From NCBI GenBank assembly GCA_963674835.2, contig CAXXKC010000003.1, positions 2,976,001-3,040,000 on the forward strand: a stretch of 64,000 nt of DNA, in the 5' to 3' direction. The notes beneath the pieces are model-generated. The model was given only the letters and a program-made list of their open reading frames with translations, was not told where the DNA came from and searched no databases. How positions within the stretch are numbered: the first letter of the stretch is position 1; each line of letters starts with the position of its first letter. The position numbers and the translations under genes were made by a program. This DNA comes from G963674835 sp963674835. Lineage in GTDB: Bacteria; Planctomycetota; Planctomycetia; Pirellulales; Thermoguttaceae. Shown piece by piece: positions 1-6,360 of this stretch.

Positions 1-34
1 CGCCCTTCCCGCTCGCCACCACCAATTCCTTCAT
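1..34 (-). CDS. Second MinD-family ATPase, 5' fragment cut by the window edge
   Basis: Only the first 11 codons are visible. The start codon at 34-32 overlaps the TGA (33-31) of the preceding minus-strand ATPase gene as ATGA. The visible residues MKELVVASGKG match the beginning of a deviant Walker A loop and resemble the N-terminus of the neighbouring ATPase (MKIAIASGKG). This suggests a tandem pair of MinD/ferredoxin ATPases translated together. Any ferredoxin insert lies outside the window. Confidence 0.75.
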   Translation of the reverse strand, partial: MKELVVASGKG

Positions 35-879
35 GGCGTCCCTCCGTTACCGAGCCGATCCAACAACGATCGCATGTGACCGGCAAACGATGGGACCGCA
101 ACGCACGCCAACTCTCCGCGCGAATAGGCCTCCGCCACCGCACGGTCGTCGGGAATCTCGGCCACAATCTCGATGCGATGGCCCTCGCAGTACTGGCGAA
201 CCTGGTTATCGCCCACGTCGCACCGGTTCAGCACGACGGCCATCGGCAGCTTCAACGCTCGAACCATTTCCACCGCCAGCCCCAGATCGTTGAGCCCAAA
301 AGGCGTCGGCTCGGTGACCAGCAACACCAGGTCGCTGCCCCGAACGCTCTCGATCGCGGGACAAGACGTCCCCGGCGGACAATCGAGAATCGTCAGGTCT
401 GCCTGGGCCGAAGCCGCCTTGACCGCACGGATGGCCGGCGGACTCATGGCTTCGCCCACGTTCAACCGGCCTTCCACGAACCGGATCGGGCCGGCCGCCC
501 CCGCGCCGAGTTCCCCGATCGACTTCGGAACCTCCCGCATAGCACCCGCCGGACACGCCAGCACGCAGCCTCCGCAGGAGTGGCACAGTTCCGCGAAAAT
601 GAGCACCTGCTTGCCCACGCACGCAATCGCACCGTACCGGCATACCTGTGCGCAGCGGCCGCAATACGTGCACCGCTCCAAGTCCACCACCGGAAGCAAC
701 TTGTCGATCGACCGACGCTCTTCGATGGTCGGCTTCAGAAACAGGTGCCCATTCGGCTCTTCCACGTCGCAGTCCAGATAGGCCACGGTCCGACCATCCG
801 TAGCGGCCACCTGCGCCAGGTTGGTCGCTACGGTCGTCTTTCCCGTTCCCCCTTTACCGCTGGCGATGGCGATCTTCAT
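31..879 (-). CDS. MinD-superfamily P-loop ATPase with inserted 2[4Fe-4S] ferredoxin domain
   Basis: A 282-residue cytosolic ATPase of the Mrp/MinD type. The deviant Walker A GKGGTGKTT is at residues 8-16. A ferredoxin-like insert follows, with two cysteine sets (C70, C73, C76, C80 and C99, C102, C105, C109) that should each hold a [4Fe-4S] cluster. The DCPPGTSCP segment near residue 165 is the switch region. Family members act as Fe-S carriers or as ATPases in the orange-protein complex of anaerobes. The start overlaps the stop of trmO (ATGA) and the end overlaps the next ATPase (ATGA), so translation is probably coupled. Neighbouring NifX-like proteins are the likely partners. The substrate is not evident from sequence. 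Confidence 0.9.
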   Translation of the reverse strand: MKIAIASGKGGTGKTTVATNLAQVAATDGRTVAYLDCDVEEPNGHLFLKPTIEERRSIDKLLPVVDLERCTYCGRCAQVCRYGAIACVGKQVLIFAELCHSCGGCVLACPAGAMREVPKSIGELGAGAAGPIRFVEGRLNVGEAMSPPAIRAVKAASAQADLTILDCPPGTSCPAIESVRGSDLVLLVTEPTPFGLNDLGLAVEMVRALKLPMAVVLNRCDVGDNQVRQYCEGHRIEIVAEIPDDRAVAEAYSRGELACVAVPSFAGHMRSLLDRLGNGGTP

Positions 880-1358
880 CGCTCACGTCTCCCTCGCCGC
901 TGGGCCGTCTCATCGTCCACTTCGTCCTGCCAGCCGTTGCGAGTCGTCTCGATCCGGTCGAAACGAGCCGTGTACGGCTTGATGTCCAACAGCGGCGCCC
1001 CGTCCAGCACATCCACATCCTCAAGGTACAGAATGTTTCCCTCGCGGCGCACAAGCCTGACGATACTCAGGCCAATGGCGTTCGGCCGGCAGGGCGCACG
1101 CGTGGCAAACACACCCCGCTCCACGTCCTGCAAAAACGGCTTCACCACCAGCTGCGGCCGCTCCACCCTATGCAAGTGGTAAACGAGGTAGATATGCGAG
1201 AAGCCCTCTACGTCGCGCAGGCCGTCCGCATACTCCGGAAACACCTCCGCCCGGCCCGCACATCCCTGCGCGTAGATCGGCTGAATCGGCGTCTTCTCGG
1301 GCCGGGTGTGTTCGCTCCGGATAATCCCGATCGGCTCGTAGACAATTGTCGTTCTCAC
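876..1358 (-). CDS. trmO: tRNA (N6-threonylcarbamoyladenosine37-N6)-methyltransferase TrmO/TsaA-like
   Basis: A 160-residue protein of the TsaA/YaeB (UPF0066) beta-barrel family, which uses SAM to methylate the N6 of t6A at position 37 of some tRNAs. Recognisable features are the N-terminal segment YEPIGIIRS and the core RAPCRPNAIGLSIVRL, the family signature around the SAM site. I chose the GTG start at 1358 because it overlaps the previous TGA as GTGA and gives the normal family N-terminus; the frame stays open upstream but with no family similarity. The C-terminus is short and charged. In anaerobes this family often sits beside NifX/MinD genes, so a role beyond tRNA modification is possible but not shown here. 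Confidence 0.85.
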   Translation of the reverse strand: MRTTIVYEPIGIIRSEHTRPEKTPIQPIYAQGCAGRAEVFPEYADGLRDVEGFSHIYLVYHLHRVERPQLVVKPFLQDVERGVFATRAPCRPNAIGLSIVRLVRREGNILYLEDVDVLDGAPLLDIKPYTARFDRIETTRNGWQDEVDDETAQRRGRRER

Positions 1359-1714
1359 TGCTGGCCGCTGCCCTCCAACTCGCTGATCCGTTGCCGGATC
1401 TCCTCCAGCACGCCGGCCGCTTGATCCGCTTGCTGTTTGAGCGCGTCCAGCTCTTGCTCGCGTGTCATCCCCTGAGGCGGGTCCGCCGCCATCGGCGCAC
1501 CTGCCGCGGCCGCATCCGTTCGCATCCAGCCGGGCAAACCCGTCGCGTAGAACATGTTGCGCCATCCTCGGCCGCCGCCTCCCCGGCCTCGTCCAAACAG
1601 CGCGCCGGCCATGCGGCCCGCAAACCCTGGCGCCCCGGCACCGCCACAATACCCGGCTCCGCGGCCGGTCATCGGTCCCATTCCCATCGGTCCCGTTCGA
1701 TCTCCACCTGGCAT
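1355..1714 (-). CDS. DUF5320-like small glycine/methionine-rich protein
   Basis: A 119-residue protein with the typical DUF5320 beginning MPGGDRTGPMGMGPMTGRG, then a Gly/Arg-rich stretch (about 20-50) and a predicted C-terminal coiled coil (about 80-115, Glu/Gln/Leu-rich). The ATG at 1714 has an AGAGGAGAG Shine-Dalgarno-like run just upstream. Family members accompany NifX-like and MinD-like genes in anaerobes; their biochemical role is unknown. The 3' end overlaps the trmO GTG by four bases, so it belongs to the operon. Confidence 0.85.
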   Translation of the reverse strand: MPGGDRTGPMGMGPMTGRGAGYCGGAGAPGFAGRMAGALFGRGRGGGGRGWRNMFYATGLPGWMRTDAAAAGAPMAADPPQGMTREQELDALKQQADQAAGVLEEIRQRISELEGSGQQ

Positions 1715-1757
1715 TTCTCTCTCCTCTCGCAAAAAAATGACTGTTGTTGATGGTCCC

Positions 1758-2120
1758 TTAAGCCCAATGCCCTTCGACGTCGGCCCGGTCGGCGCTCTGC
1801 AGTTGGCCCGCCTGAAACTGCTCGACGGCCCCGCGAACCGTCCCGGAGGCTCCCAAGTAAATCTGGATTCCCGCCGCCTGCAACGTCGCAAATGCCTTCG
1901 GGCCCACATGTCCCGTGATGACCGCGGCGGCGCCCAGGTTATGGACCGCCTGCGCCGCCTGAATCCCCGCACCCTGCGGAGCATTCAGGTTCTGCGCGTT
2001 GTCGTGCGCCTTGGCTGCCATCGTTTCTGTATCGACCAGCAGGAAATACTTGGCCCGCCCGAAGCGAGGATCGACAGCACTCTCCAGACTGGTCCCTTGC
2101 GAACTAACGACGATCTTCAT
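1758..2120 (-). CDS. NifX/NafY-like dinitrogenase iron-molybdenum cofactor domain protein (ORP-like)
   Basis: A 120-residue single-domain protein of the NifX/NifB C-terminal (Nitro_FeMo-Co) family, which binds metal clusters in an RNase-H-like fold. The N-terminus MKIVVSSQGTSLESAVDPRFGR is split here for length as MKIVVSSQGT then SAVDPRFGRA, the family hallmark. A glycine-rich central region (PQGAGIQAAQAV, VITGHVGPKAF) and a C-terminal GASGTVRGAVEQF segment also fit. No nif structural genes are visible, so nitrogen fixation is unlikely. With MinD/Fd ATPases and a sigma-54 regulator alongside, it is a candidate orange-protein counterpart. The start at 2120 is preceded by a small hairpin that covers its ribosome-binding site. 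Confidence 0.88.
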   Translation of the reverse strand: MKIVVSSQGTSLESAVDPRFGRAKYFLLVDTETMAAKAHDNAQNLNAPQGAGIQAAQAVHNLGAAAVITGHVGPKAFATLQAAGIQIYLGASGTVRGAVEQFQAGQLQSADRADVEGHWA

Positions 2121-2122
2121 GG

Positions 2123-2137
2123 CTGATCCCCGATCAG
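2123..2137 (-). promoter_or_regulatory. Small hairpin over the ribosome-binding site of the NifX-like gene
   Basis: The sequence CTGATCCCCGATCAG is a perfect 6-bp inverted repeat with a 3-nt loop, ending two bases before the ATG at 2120. On the minus-strand mRNA it would pair the GGGGA that probably serves as Shine-Dalgarno. It could tune translation or make it depend on ribosomes arriving from the upstream reading frame. This is inferred from pairing alone. Confidence 0.4.
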
Positions 2138-2149
2138 GAGTTAAACAAC

Positions 2150-2266
2150 CTAGTATGAAAAAGCGATGGTCCCCGGCGGTATCAAGGAGAATAGCTCTCC
2201 CGGAACCAATACCTTCGCCCTCTGAATGACGTTCTCTTCTATTCGACCACCCTGGCCCAACGTCAT
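2150..2266 (-). CDS. Possible 38-residue small protein, unrecognised
   Basis: A short reading frame whose ATG (2266-2264) overlaps the TGA of the upstream NifX-like gene as ATGA, the same junction style used elsewhere in this operon. It encodes 38 residues beginning MTLGQGGRIEENVIQRAK and ending PGTIAFSY. There are no cysteines and no membrane segment. It fills the gap between two NifX-like genes, leaving 29 bases before the next start. The junction is the main support. It may equally be non-coding, or the remnant of a longer protein. Confidence 0.35.
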   Translation of the reverse strand: MTLGQGGRIEENVIQRAKVLVPGELFSLIPPGTIAFSY

Positions 2267-2655
2267 CGCCCGTGACCCCCGCCACGTCGGCATCCACCGC
2301 GGAAACGCCGCCGCTGTCCACCGCAACAGCCGGGCATCGCGTATTCTGGCTCCTCCAGCCGCCCGGCGGCGAACGCCTCCAACACTTCCTCCACGCCCCC
2401 GCACACGCGGCCGTGGACCGCAATTCCCCGTTCCACGAGAAGCGATTCCAGCATCCGCGAAATCGCCCCGCAGATCAGCGTCTCGACCTGAAGCTCTGCA
2501 AGCTGCGATACACGCGGCTCCGGCTCCGTCTCGGCCAGCGCACACTGACAGCGCGACACCTCGGCGCCTTCGACGAGATCGACCAGCACGATCTGGCCCG
2601 CCACATCGAACACCGGCGACACTCGGCCTTGCCAAACGGGTACGGCGACTTTCAT
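2263..2655 (-). CDS. Second NifX/NifB-C-terminal-like protein with Cys/Arg/Gly tail
   Basis: A 130-residue protein of the dinitrogenase iron-molybdenum cofactor family. It begins MKVAVPVWQGRVSPVFDVAG, the typical first strand and loop, and keeps the ETLICGAISRML core near residues 68-80. The C-terminus (about 105-130) is a CCGGQRRRFRGG-type tail rich in Cys, Arg and Gly, which could contact metal, RNA or a partner. It is the first gene after the predicted sigma-54 promoter and so probably the promoter-proximal gene of the operon. It is diverged from the NifX-like copy further along the operon, so the two probably have distinct roles. Confidence 0.87.
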   Translation of the reverse strand: MKVAVPVWQGRVSPVFDVAGQIVLVDLVEGAEVSRCQCALAETEPEPRVSQLAELQVETLICGAISRMLESLLVERGIAVHGRVCGGVEEVLEAFAAGRLEEPEYAMPGCCGGQRRRFRGGCRRGGGHGR

Positions 2656-2669
2656 GCCTGTCCCTAAAC

Positions 2670-2685
2670 GCACAACACGTGCCAA
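2670..2685 (-). promoter_or_regulatory. Candidate sigma-54 (-24/-12) promoter of the NifX/MinD operon
   Basis: On the minus strand the sequence reads TTGGCACGTGTTGTGC. The -24 half TTGGCACG is a full match to the sigma-54 consensus, and the invariant GG and GC pairs are ten bases apart as required. The -12 half is TTGTGC rather than TTGCA, so it is weaker. A start 12 bases downstream would fall near 2658, only three bases before the ATG at 2655, so the transcript would be nearly leaderless. The palindromes at 2772 and 2807 would then lie about 120 and 155 bases upstream, the normal distance for enhancer sites. A weaker alternative, TTGGGTGTTGCCCTGC, is at 2751-2766. Confidence 0.55.
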
Positions 2686-2771
2686 GCCACCAAACCGGCA
2701 ACGCCTGACTCGCAAGTCACTTACTGCCATATGGTTGCAATCCACAGACCGCAGGGCAACACCCAAGAATG

Positions 2772-2788
2772 CATTGCGTATTGCAATG
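2772..2788. promoter_or_regulatory. Proximal palindromic operator CATTGC-N5-GCAATG
   Basis: A perfect inverted repeat with 6-bp arms around five bases, in the gap between the sigma-54 regulator gene and its presumed target operon. It shares the TTGC-N5-GCAA core with the site at 2807. The two centres are 33 bp apart, about three helical turns, so dimers would bind the same DNA face. It is the likely upstream activating sequence for the neighbouring Fis-type regulator. Confidence 0.6.
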
Positions 2789-2806
2789 GAACACAGACAA
2801 CGACAA

Positions 2807-2819
2807 TTGCAATATGCAA
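2807..2819. promoter_or_regulatory. Distal palindromic operator TTGC-N5-GCAA
   Basis: TTGCAATATGCAA, with 4-bp arms around a 5-base centre, has the same core and spacing as the site at 2772-2788. It ends only two bases from the end of the regulator coding region. The pair forms a plausible enhancer for sigma-54-dependent activation of the operon running left. Confidence 0.55.
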
Positions 2820-2821
2820 CA

Positions 2822-4180
2822 CTACCGACTGCGACCGTCTGTCGCCGGCAGCTCGATCCCCAACGCCTTCACCTTGCGGAAAAGCGTGCTCGGGTCGATC
2901 CCCAACTGCCGGGCTGCTGCTGTCCGATTCCCCCCGCTTCGCCGCAGCGCGTCGCCGATCAGAAATCGCTCCATCGCTTCCAGCGTCATGCCGGCCATCC
3001 CCGGAATCCCTTCCTCCGATGCCGTCCCGCGCACGCCCGGTGGCAAATGATGAAGCCCAATCAGCCCACCGCGGCACAGCACAAACGCGTGCTCGATGAT
3101 GTTCTCCAACTCGCGAATGTTGCCCGGATAGTCGTACTCCATCAGGTGCGCCAACACCTCATCCGAAACGCCCACCACATCCTTCCCCTGCAGACGGTTG
3201 AACTTGGCGATGAAGTGCTCGATCAACAGCGGAATGTCTTCCCGCCGGTCGCGCAGATTCGGCAGAGCAATCCGCACCACCTGCACCCGGTAGAAAAGGT
3301 CCTCCCGAAACGCCCCCTTCCGCACCAGCTTCGACAGGTCCTTGTTCGTCGCCGCGATCACCCGCACGTCCACCTGGACCGGGTCGACCGACCCCAATGG
3401 CTCGAATGTCCGCTCCTGCAACACCCGCAACAATCGGGCCTGCATGGCCGGCGAAATGTCGCCGATCTCGTCCAGAAAAATGGTGCCGCCGTCGGCCAAC
3501 GCGAACCGACCGGGTTTGTCCTTCTTCGCGTCCGTAAATGCCCCGGCCTTATAGCCAAACAGCTCCGACTCCAACAGCGTGTCCGGCAGCGCCGCGCAAT
3601 TCAGCGCCACAAACCGCTTCTCCCGCCGTGGCGACAGACGATGAATCGCCCTCGCGATGACCTCCTTGCCCGTACCACTGGCCCCTTCGACGAGCACCGT
3701 GCTCGAACTCTCGGCAATCTGGGGTAAGACCTCGAAGATCTGTCGCATGGCCGCACTGCGACCGACGATCTCGGCAAAGCTGAAATTCGCTTCCAACTGC
3801 TTTCGCAAATCCTCCGCAAGGCTCAGATCGCGAAACGTCTCCACCCCGCCGATGATCTTGCCGCTGCGATCCTTGAACACCGCGGTCGAAATGCTGATCG
3901 GCACCCGGTTCCCCTGGGCGTCGAGGATATACACCGCTTTGTTCGCAATCGGTCGCCCCGTGGCAACGGTCTGCCGCAGCGCGCAGGCCGTCTCGCAGAT
4001 ACTCGCTCGAAACACTTCGCAGCACGGCCGCCCCAGGGCATCCTCCCGCTTCACCCCCGTGATCCGTTCGGCAGCCCGGTTGAACGACGTGATCCGCCAC
4101 GCCAGATCAACGGTGAACACCCCATCGTTGATCGAGTCGAGTACTACGCGGTGTGTGTCGTCGGCAGACGAGCCATTCAT
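2822..4180 (-). CDS. Sigma-54-dependent regulator: Cys-rich PAS, AAA+, Fis-type HTH
   Basis: A 452-residue enhancer-binding protein. The N-terminal PAS domain (about 12-120) carries C53, C54, C62 and C66, a cluster that could hold an Fe-S centre or a redox switch. The AAA+ domain follows (about 140-370), with Walker A GASGTGKE at 166-173, the sigma-54 contact loop as GAFTDA at 213-218 (usual form GAFTGA) and Walker B GTIFLDEI at 232-239. A Fis-type helix-turn-helix lies at about 425-447. I chose ATG 4180 because the open frame further upstream starts only at a TTG and is not PAS-like. It is directly upstream of, and co-oriented with, the NifX/MinD operon that it probably activates through the two TTGC-N5-GCAA sites. 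Confidence 0.93.
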   Translation of the reverse strand: MNGSSADDTHRVVLDSINDGVFTVDLAWRITSFNRAAERITGVKREDALGRPCCEVFRASICETACALRQTVATGRPIANKAVYILDAQGNRVPISISTAVFKDRSGKIIGGVETFRDLSLAEDLRKQLEANFSFAEIVGRSAAMRQIFEVLPQIAESSSTVLVEGASGTGKEVIARAIHRLSPRREKRFVALNCAALPDTLLESELFGYKAGAFTDAKKDKPGRFALADGGTIFLDEIGDISPAMQARLLRVLQERTFEPLGSVDPVQVDVRVIAATNKDLSKLVRKGAFREDLFYRVQVVRIALPNLRDRREDIPLLIEHFIAKFNRLQGKDVVGVSDEVLAHLMEYDYPGNIRELENIIEHAFVLCRGGLIGLHHLPPGVRGTASEEGIPGMAGMTLEAMERFLIGDALRRSGGNRTAAARQLGIDPSTLFRKVKALGIELPATDGRSR

Positions 4181-4535
4181 TTCAAGCCACAAGGGGCCAC
4201 CATAGTGCCCCCACCCGAAGGGCCTAGCGTACGCCAATTCCCGATCCCCTGAATCATATCGCTCACGGGAACTTGATTCCAGAGTCGGGCATCATGGATG
4301 ACACGCCGCAGCACGATGAGTGTCAGCCGTCAATGTCAGATGGCGGCTCGCCAAAGCGATCACCCCTCTTGACTGGTGCGCCAACGCGGGGACGGCTCCG
4401 CCATTCCACTTGACCACCGATCGTTACTCCAACAACAATGACTGCGTCGATCGTACATCAAACAAGACCAGCATCTCAGCGCGATCCAGCTTCCATCTCC
4501 TTCGTCGCTCGCGCAGCATACGCAAGCCACCAAAC
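4181..4535. other. Divergent intergenic region, 355 bp
   Basis: This lies between the start of the sigma-54 regulator (minus) and the methyltransferase (plus), and must hold both promoters. The plus frame into the methyltransferase is open from 4320, but that extension shows no domain and low-complexity arginine runs, so I treat it as non-coding. No convincing RNA gene or operator was seen. Confidence 0.5.
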
Positions 4536-5183
4536 ATGAACCAACCCGATACCGGCCATTTCGATCAGGCCGCCGCAACCTGGGACGACAAACCTGCGCG
4601 GATTGTCCTCATGAAGAAGGTCGGCGAAGCCATTCTCCGAGAAGCCCAGCCTACAAACAACGCCGATGTGCTCGACTACGGCTGCGGTACTGGCCTAGTT
4701 GGCCTCTATCTGCTGCCGTTCGTCCGCTCGGTCGTCGGCGCCGACAACTCGCCCGGCATGCTCGAAGTGCTGCGCAAGAAGATCGAGGACGGCGCCCTTC
4801 ACAATATGCAGACCATGCAACTCGATCTCCAGTGCGATCCTGTCCCCGAGGATCGGTACCACTTGATCCTCTCCAGCATGGCCTTGCACCACATCGCCGA
4901 TACGACCCGTACCCTTACGGCCTTCTTCCAGATGCTCCATCCGCAAGGCGTTCTGTGTCTCGCCGACCTCGACACCGAGCCGGGCGTCTTCCACCCATCC
5001 GACGTGGCCCCCAGCGTGTACCATCACGGCTTCGATCGGGCAGACCTCAAGGCACGTCTCGCCCAAGTCGGGTTCAGCGGCGCCAAAGATGTCACCGCCC
5101 ACACGATTCGCAAGCCGATCGAAAGCGGCGACGAGCGCGACTTCCCCGTCTTCCTCATCACGGCCATGAGAAACGGTTCTTGA
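4536..5183 (+). CDS. Class I SAM-dependent methyltransferase (small-molecule type)
   Basis: A 215-residue Rossmann-fold methyltransferase. The SAM-binding motif I is VLDYGCGTGLVGLYL at about residues 47-61, followed by the acidic GADNS loop. The post-II segment LILSSMALHHI fits the ubiquinone/menaquinone-methyltransferase (Methyltransf_11/25) type. The start MNQPDTGHFDQAAATWDDK is typical of this group. It converges on the DUF1638 gene with a 39-bp gap, so no operon partner is apparent. The substrate cannot be read from sequence. Confidence 0.88.
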   Translation: MNQPDTGHFDQAAATWDDKPARIVLMKKVGEAILREAQPTNNADVLDYGCGTGLVGLYLLPFVRSVVGADNSPGMLEVLRKKIEDGALHNMQTMQLDLQCDPVPEDRYHLILSSMALHHIADTTRTLTAFFQMLHPQGVLCLADLDTEPGVFHPSDVAPSVYHHGFDRADLKARLAQVGFSGAKDVTAHTIRKPIESGDERDFPVFLITAMRNGS

Positions 5184-5222
5184 CCGGCGCCCCGTACCAC
5201 CGCACTCCCGCAGGCTCGTCCC

Positions 5223-5963
5223 TCAAACCGGCACGGCCTTGACGACCTTCTCATCGAAGCTCGCTTCGATCCGATGGCCCGGTGGCACGACAAGAAAATC
5301 CTCCTCGTCCCACTCCCCGTCCACCAGTGCCTGGATCAGCCGCATGTCGCCCTGAAGCTGCTCGTACCGCCAGCCTCGCTCATCCGCCAATTCCTTCGAA
5401 TGACGCTCAAAACGATCGTCCGGCTCCACGCCCATCTTGATATATGTCAGTTGAACGTAGTTCCGTGTCAGACCCAACTGCTCTTGCAGGAATCGTGCGT
5501 TGTCTTCCCCGTACTTGGCCACCAATTCCTCGTACGATTGCACTAGCCCCGAACGATGCTGGATCGATTCCGGCCCGTGCTGCGCCAAGTTCTCGCCCCG
5601 CTCGACCCAGCCGCTCGTTTTGAAGTACACCCCGGGGTGAGCGTAGAAGTACTCAAGGTAGCGCTCCTTGGACCCCAGAAACAACGTGATGCAGTCGTGG
5701 GCCCTCGGAACCACCAGGGGGATCCGGCCTGCCACCAATCCAACCACCCCGTTGCTGCAAAGCCCGTAACCCAACGCCACCGCATCGTACGACGACGAAT
5801 CCACCCGACCAAGCACCTCTTCCAGCCGTTCCCGCATCAATTGCTGGCCAAGATCGTGCAAACCCTTGGGCAGAAACTCCAGGTCGATCCGGTTCAACGA
5901 GCGGGCCGATGCGGCGCAGAGCTCGCGAAAGAAGATCTCACACGCCAACAACTTCAGGTTCAA
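5223..5963 (-). CDS. DUF1638 protein
   Basis: A protein of about 246 residues from the DUF1638 family, common in anaerobes and methanogens and of unknown function. It shows the expected start NLKLLACEIFFRELC, the central ALGYGLCSNGVVGL segment and PRAHDCITLFLGSK with conserved Asp and Cys. The GYGLCSNG and HDCITLFLG motifs form the conserved core. No ATG precedes the conserved start; I chose TTG 5963 after a GGCGGGG-like run, but the frame is open back to TTG 6032 and a start there would add 23 residues. An extended -10 element lies about 130 bp upstream. Confidence 0.8.
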   Translation of the reverse strand: MNLKLLACEIFFRELCAASARSLNRIDLEFLPKGLHDLGQQLMRERLEEVLGRVDSSSYDAVALGYGLCSNGVVGLVAGRIPLVVPRAHDCITLFLGSKERYLEYFYAHPGVYFKTSGWVERGENLAQHGPESIQHRSGLVQSYEELVAKYGEDNARFLQEQLGLTRNYVQLTYIKMGVEPDDRFERHSKELADERGWRYEQLQGDMRLIQALVDGEWDEEDFLVVPPGHRIEASFDEKVVKAVPV

Positions 5964-6360
5964 TGCCGCAAACCCCGCCTTTGAAAAACCCACCGCAAAC
6001 CGCACAATCAAGCGGTACCTACCCCCTAGCAAATCTGGTATTCTTGCCTTTCTCCCGCCGATTGTGGCTTGTACTCTTGCTCAGAATCGATATTATACCA
6101 GGTTGAGTTATGTTGGCCATCAATGGCCGGCCAACCTGTACATCCTTCGAGCGTCACACAAATCATCTGTCGCGAGTCCTTTTCTCCCACGAGAATCCCG
6201 CCTAACTCCGCCCGCCGATGTGGCCCTCCCGTCTCTGCGTTCGCAAAGCTGTTGTGTGTGACGTGTGATCGTGTCCGGAACGCTTCACGCCCTGGCCACA
6301 GACTGACCGCCGCCGGATAGCCTTCCTGTCCGAATGGCTCCAGAGGAGAGGACAATCCGC
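5964..6360. other. Divergent intergenic region, 397 bp
   Basis: This separates the DUF1638 gene (minus) from the radical-SAM gene (plus) and is visibly more AT-rich around 6040-6130 than its surroundings. It holds an extended -10 promoter for the minus strand, described separately. A 109-codon open frame on the minus strand (6026-6355) has no recognisable feature and is not called. Confidence 0.5.
6092..6100 (-). promoter_or_regulatory. Extended -10 promoter element (TGGTATAAT)
   Basis: On the minus strand TGGTATAAT is a perfect TATAAT preceded by the TG extension, in an AT-rich patch of a GC-rich genome. There is no good -35 box, as expected for an extended -10 promoter. It would drive the DUF1638 gene with a leader of about 120 bases. 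Prediction from sequence only. Confidence 0.45.

Noticed and set aside
2751..2766. Second sigma-54-like element TTGGGTGTTGCCCTGC
   Set aside because: GG-N10-GC spacing fits but the -24 box is poor, and the operators would lie only about 40 and 75 bases upstream, too close for typical enhancer sites; the 2670 element is better.
6026..6355. 109-codon minus-strand frame in the gap before the radical-SAM gene
   Set aside because: No domain, it overlaps an extended -10 promoter on the same strand, and its end falls inside the DUF1638 promoter region.
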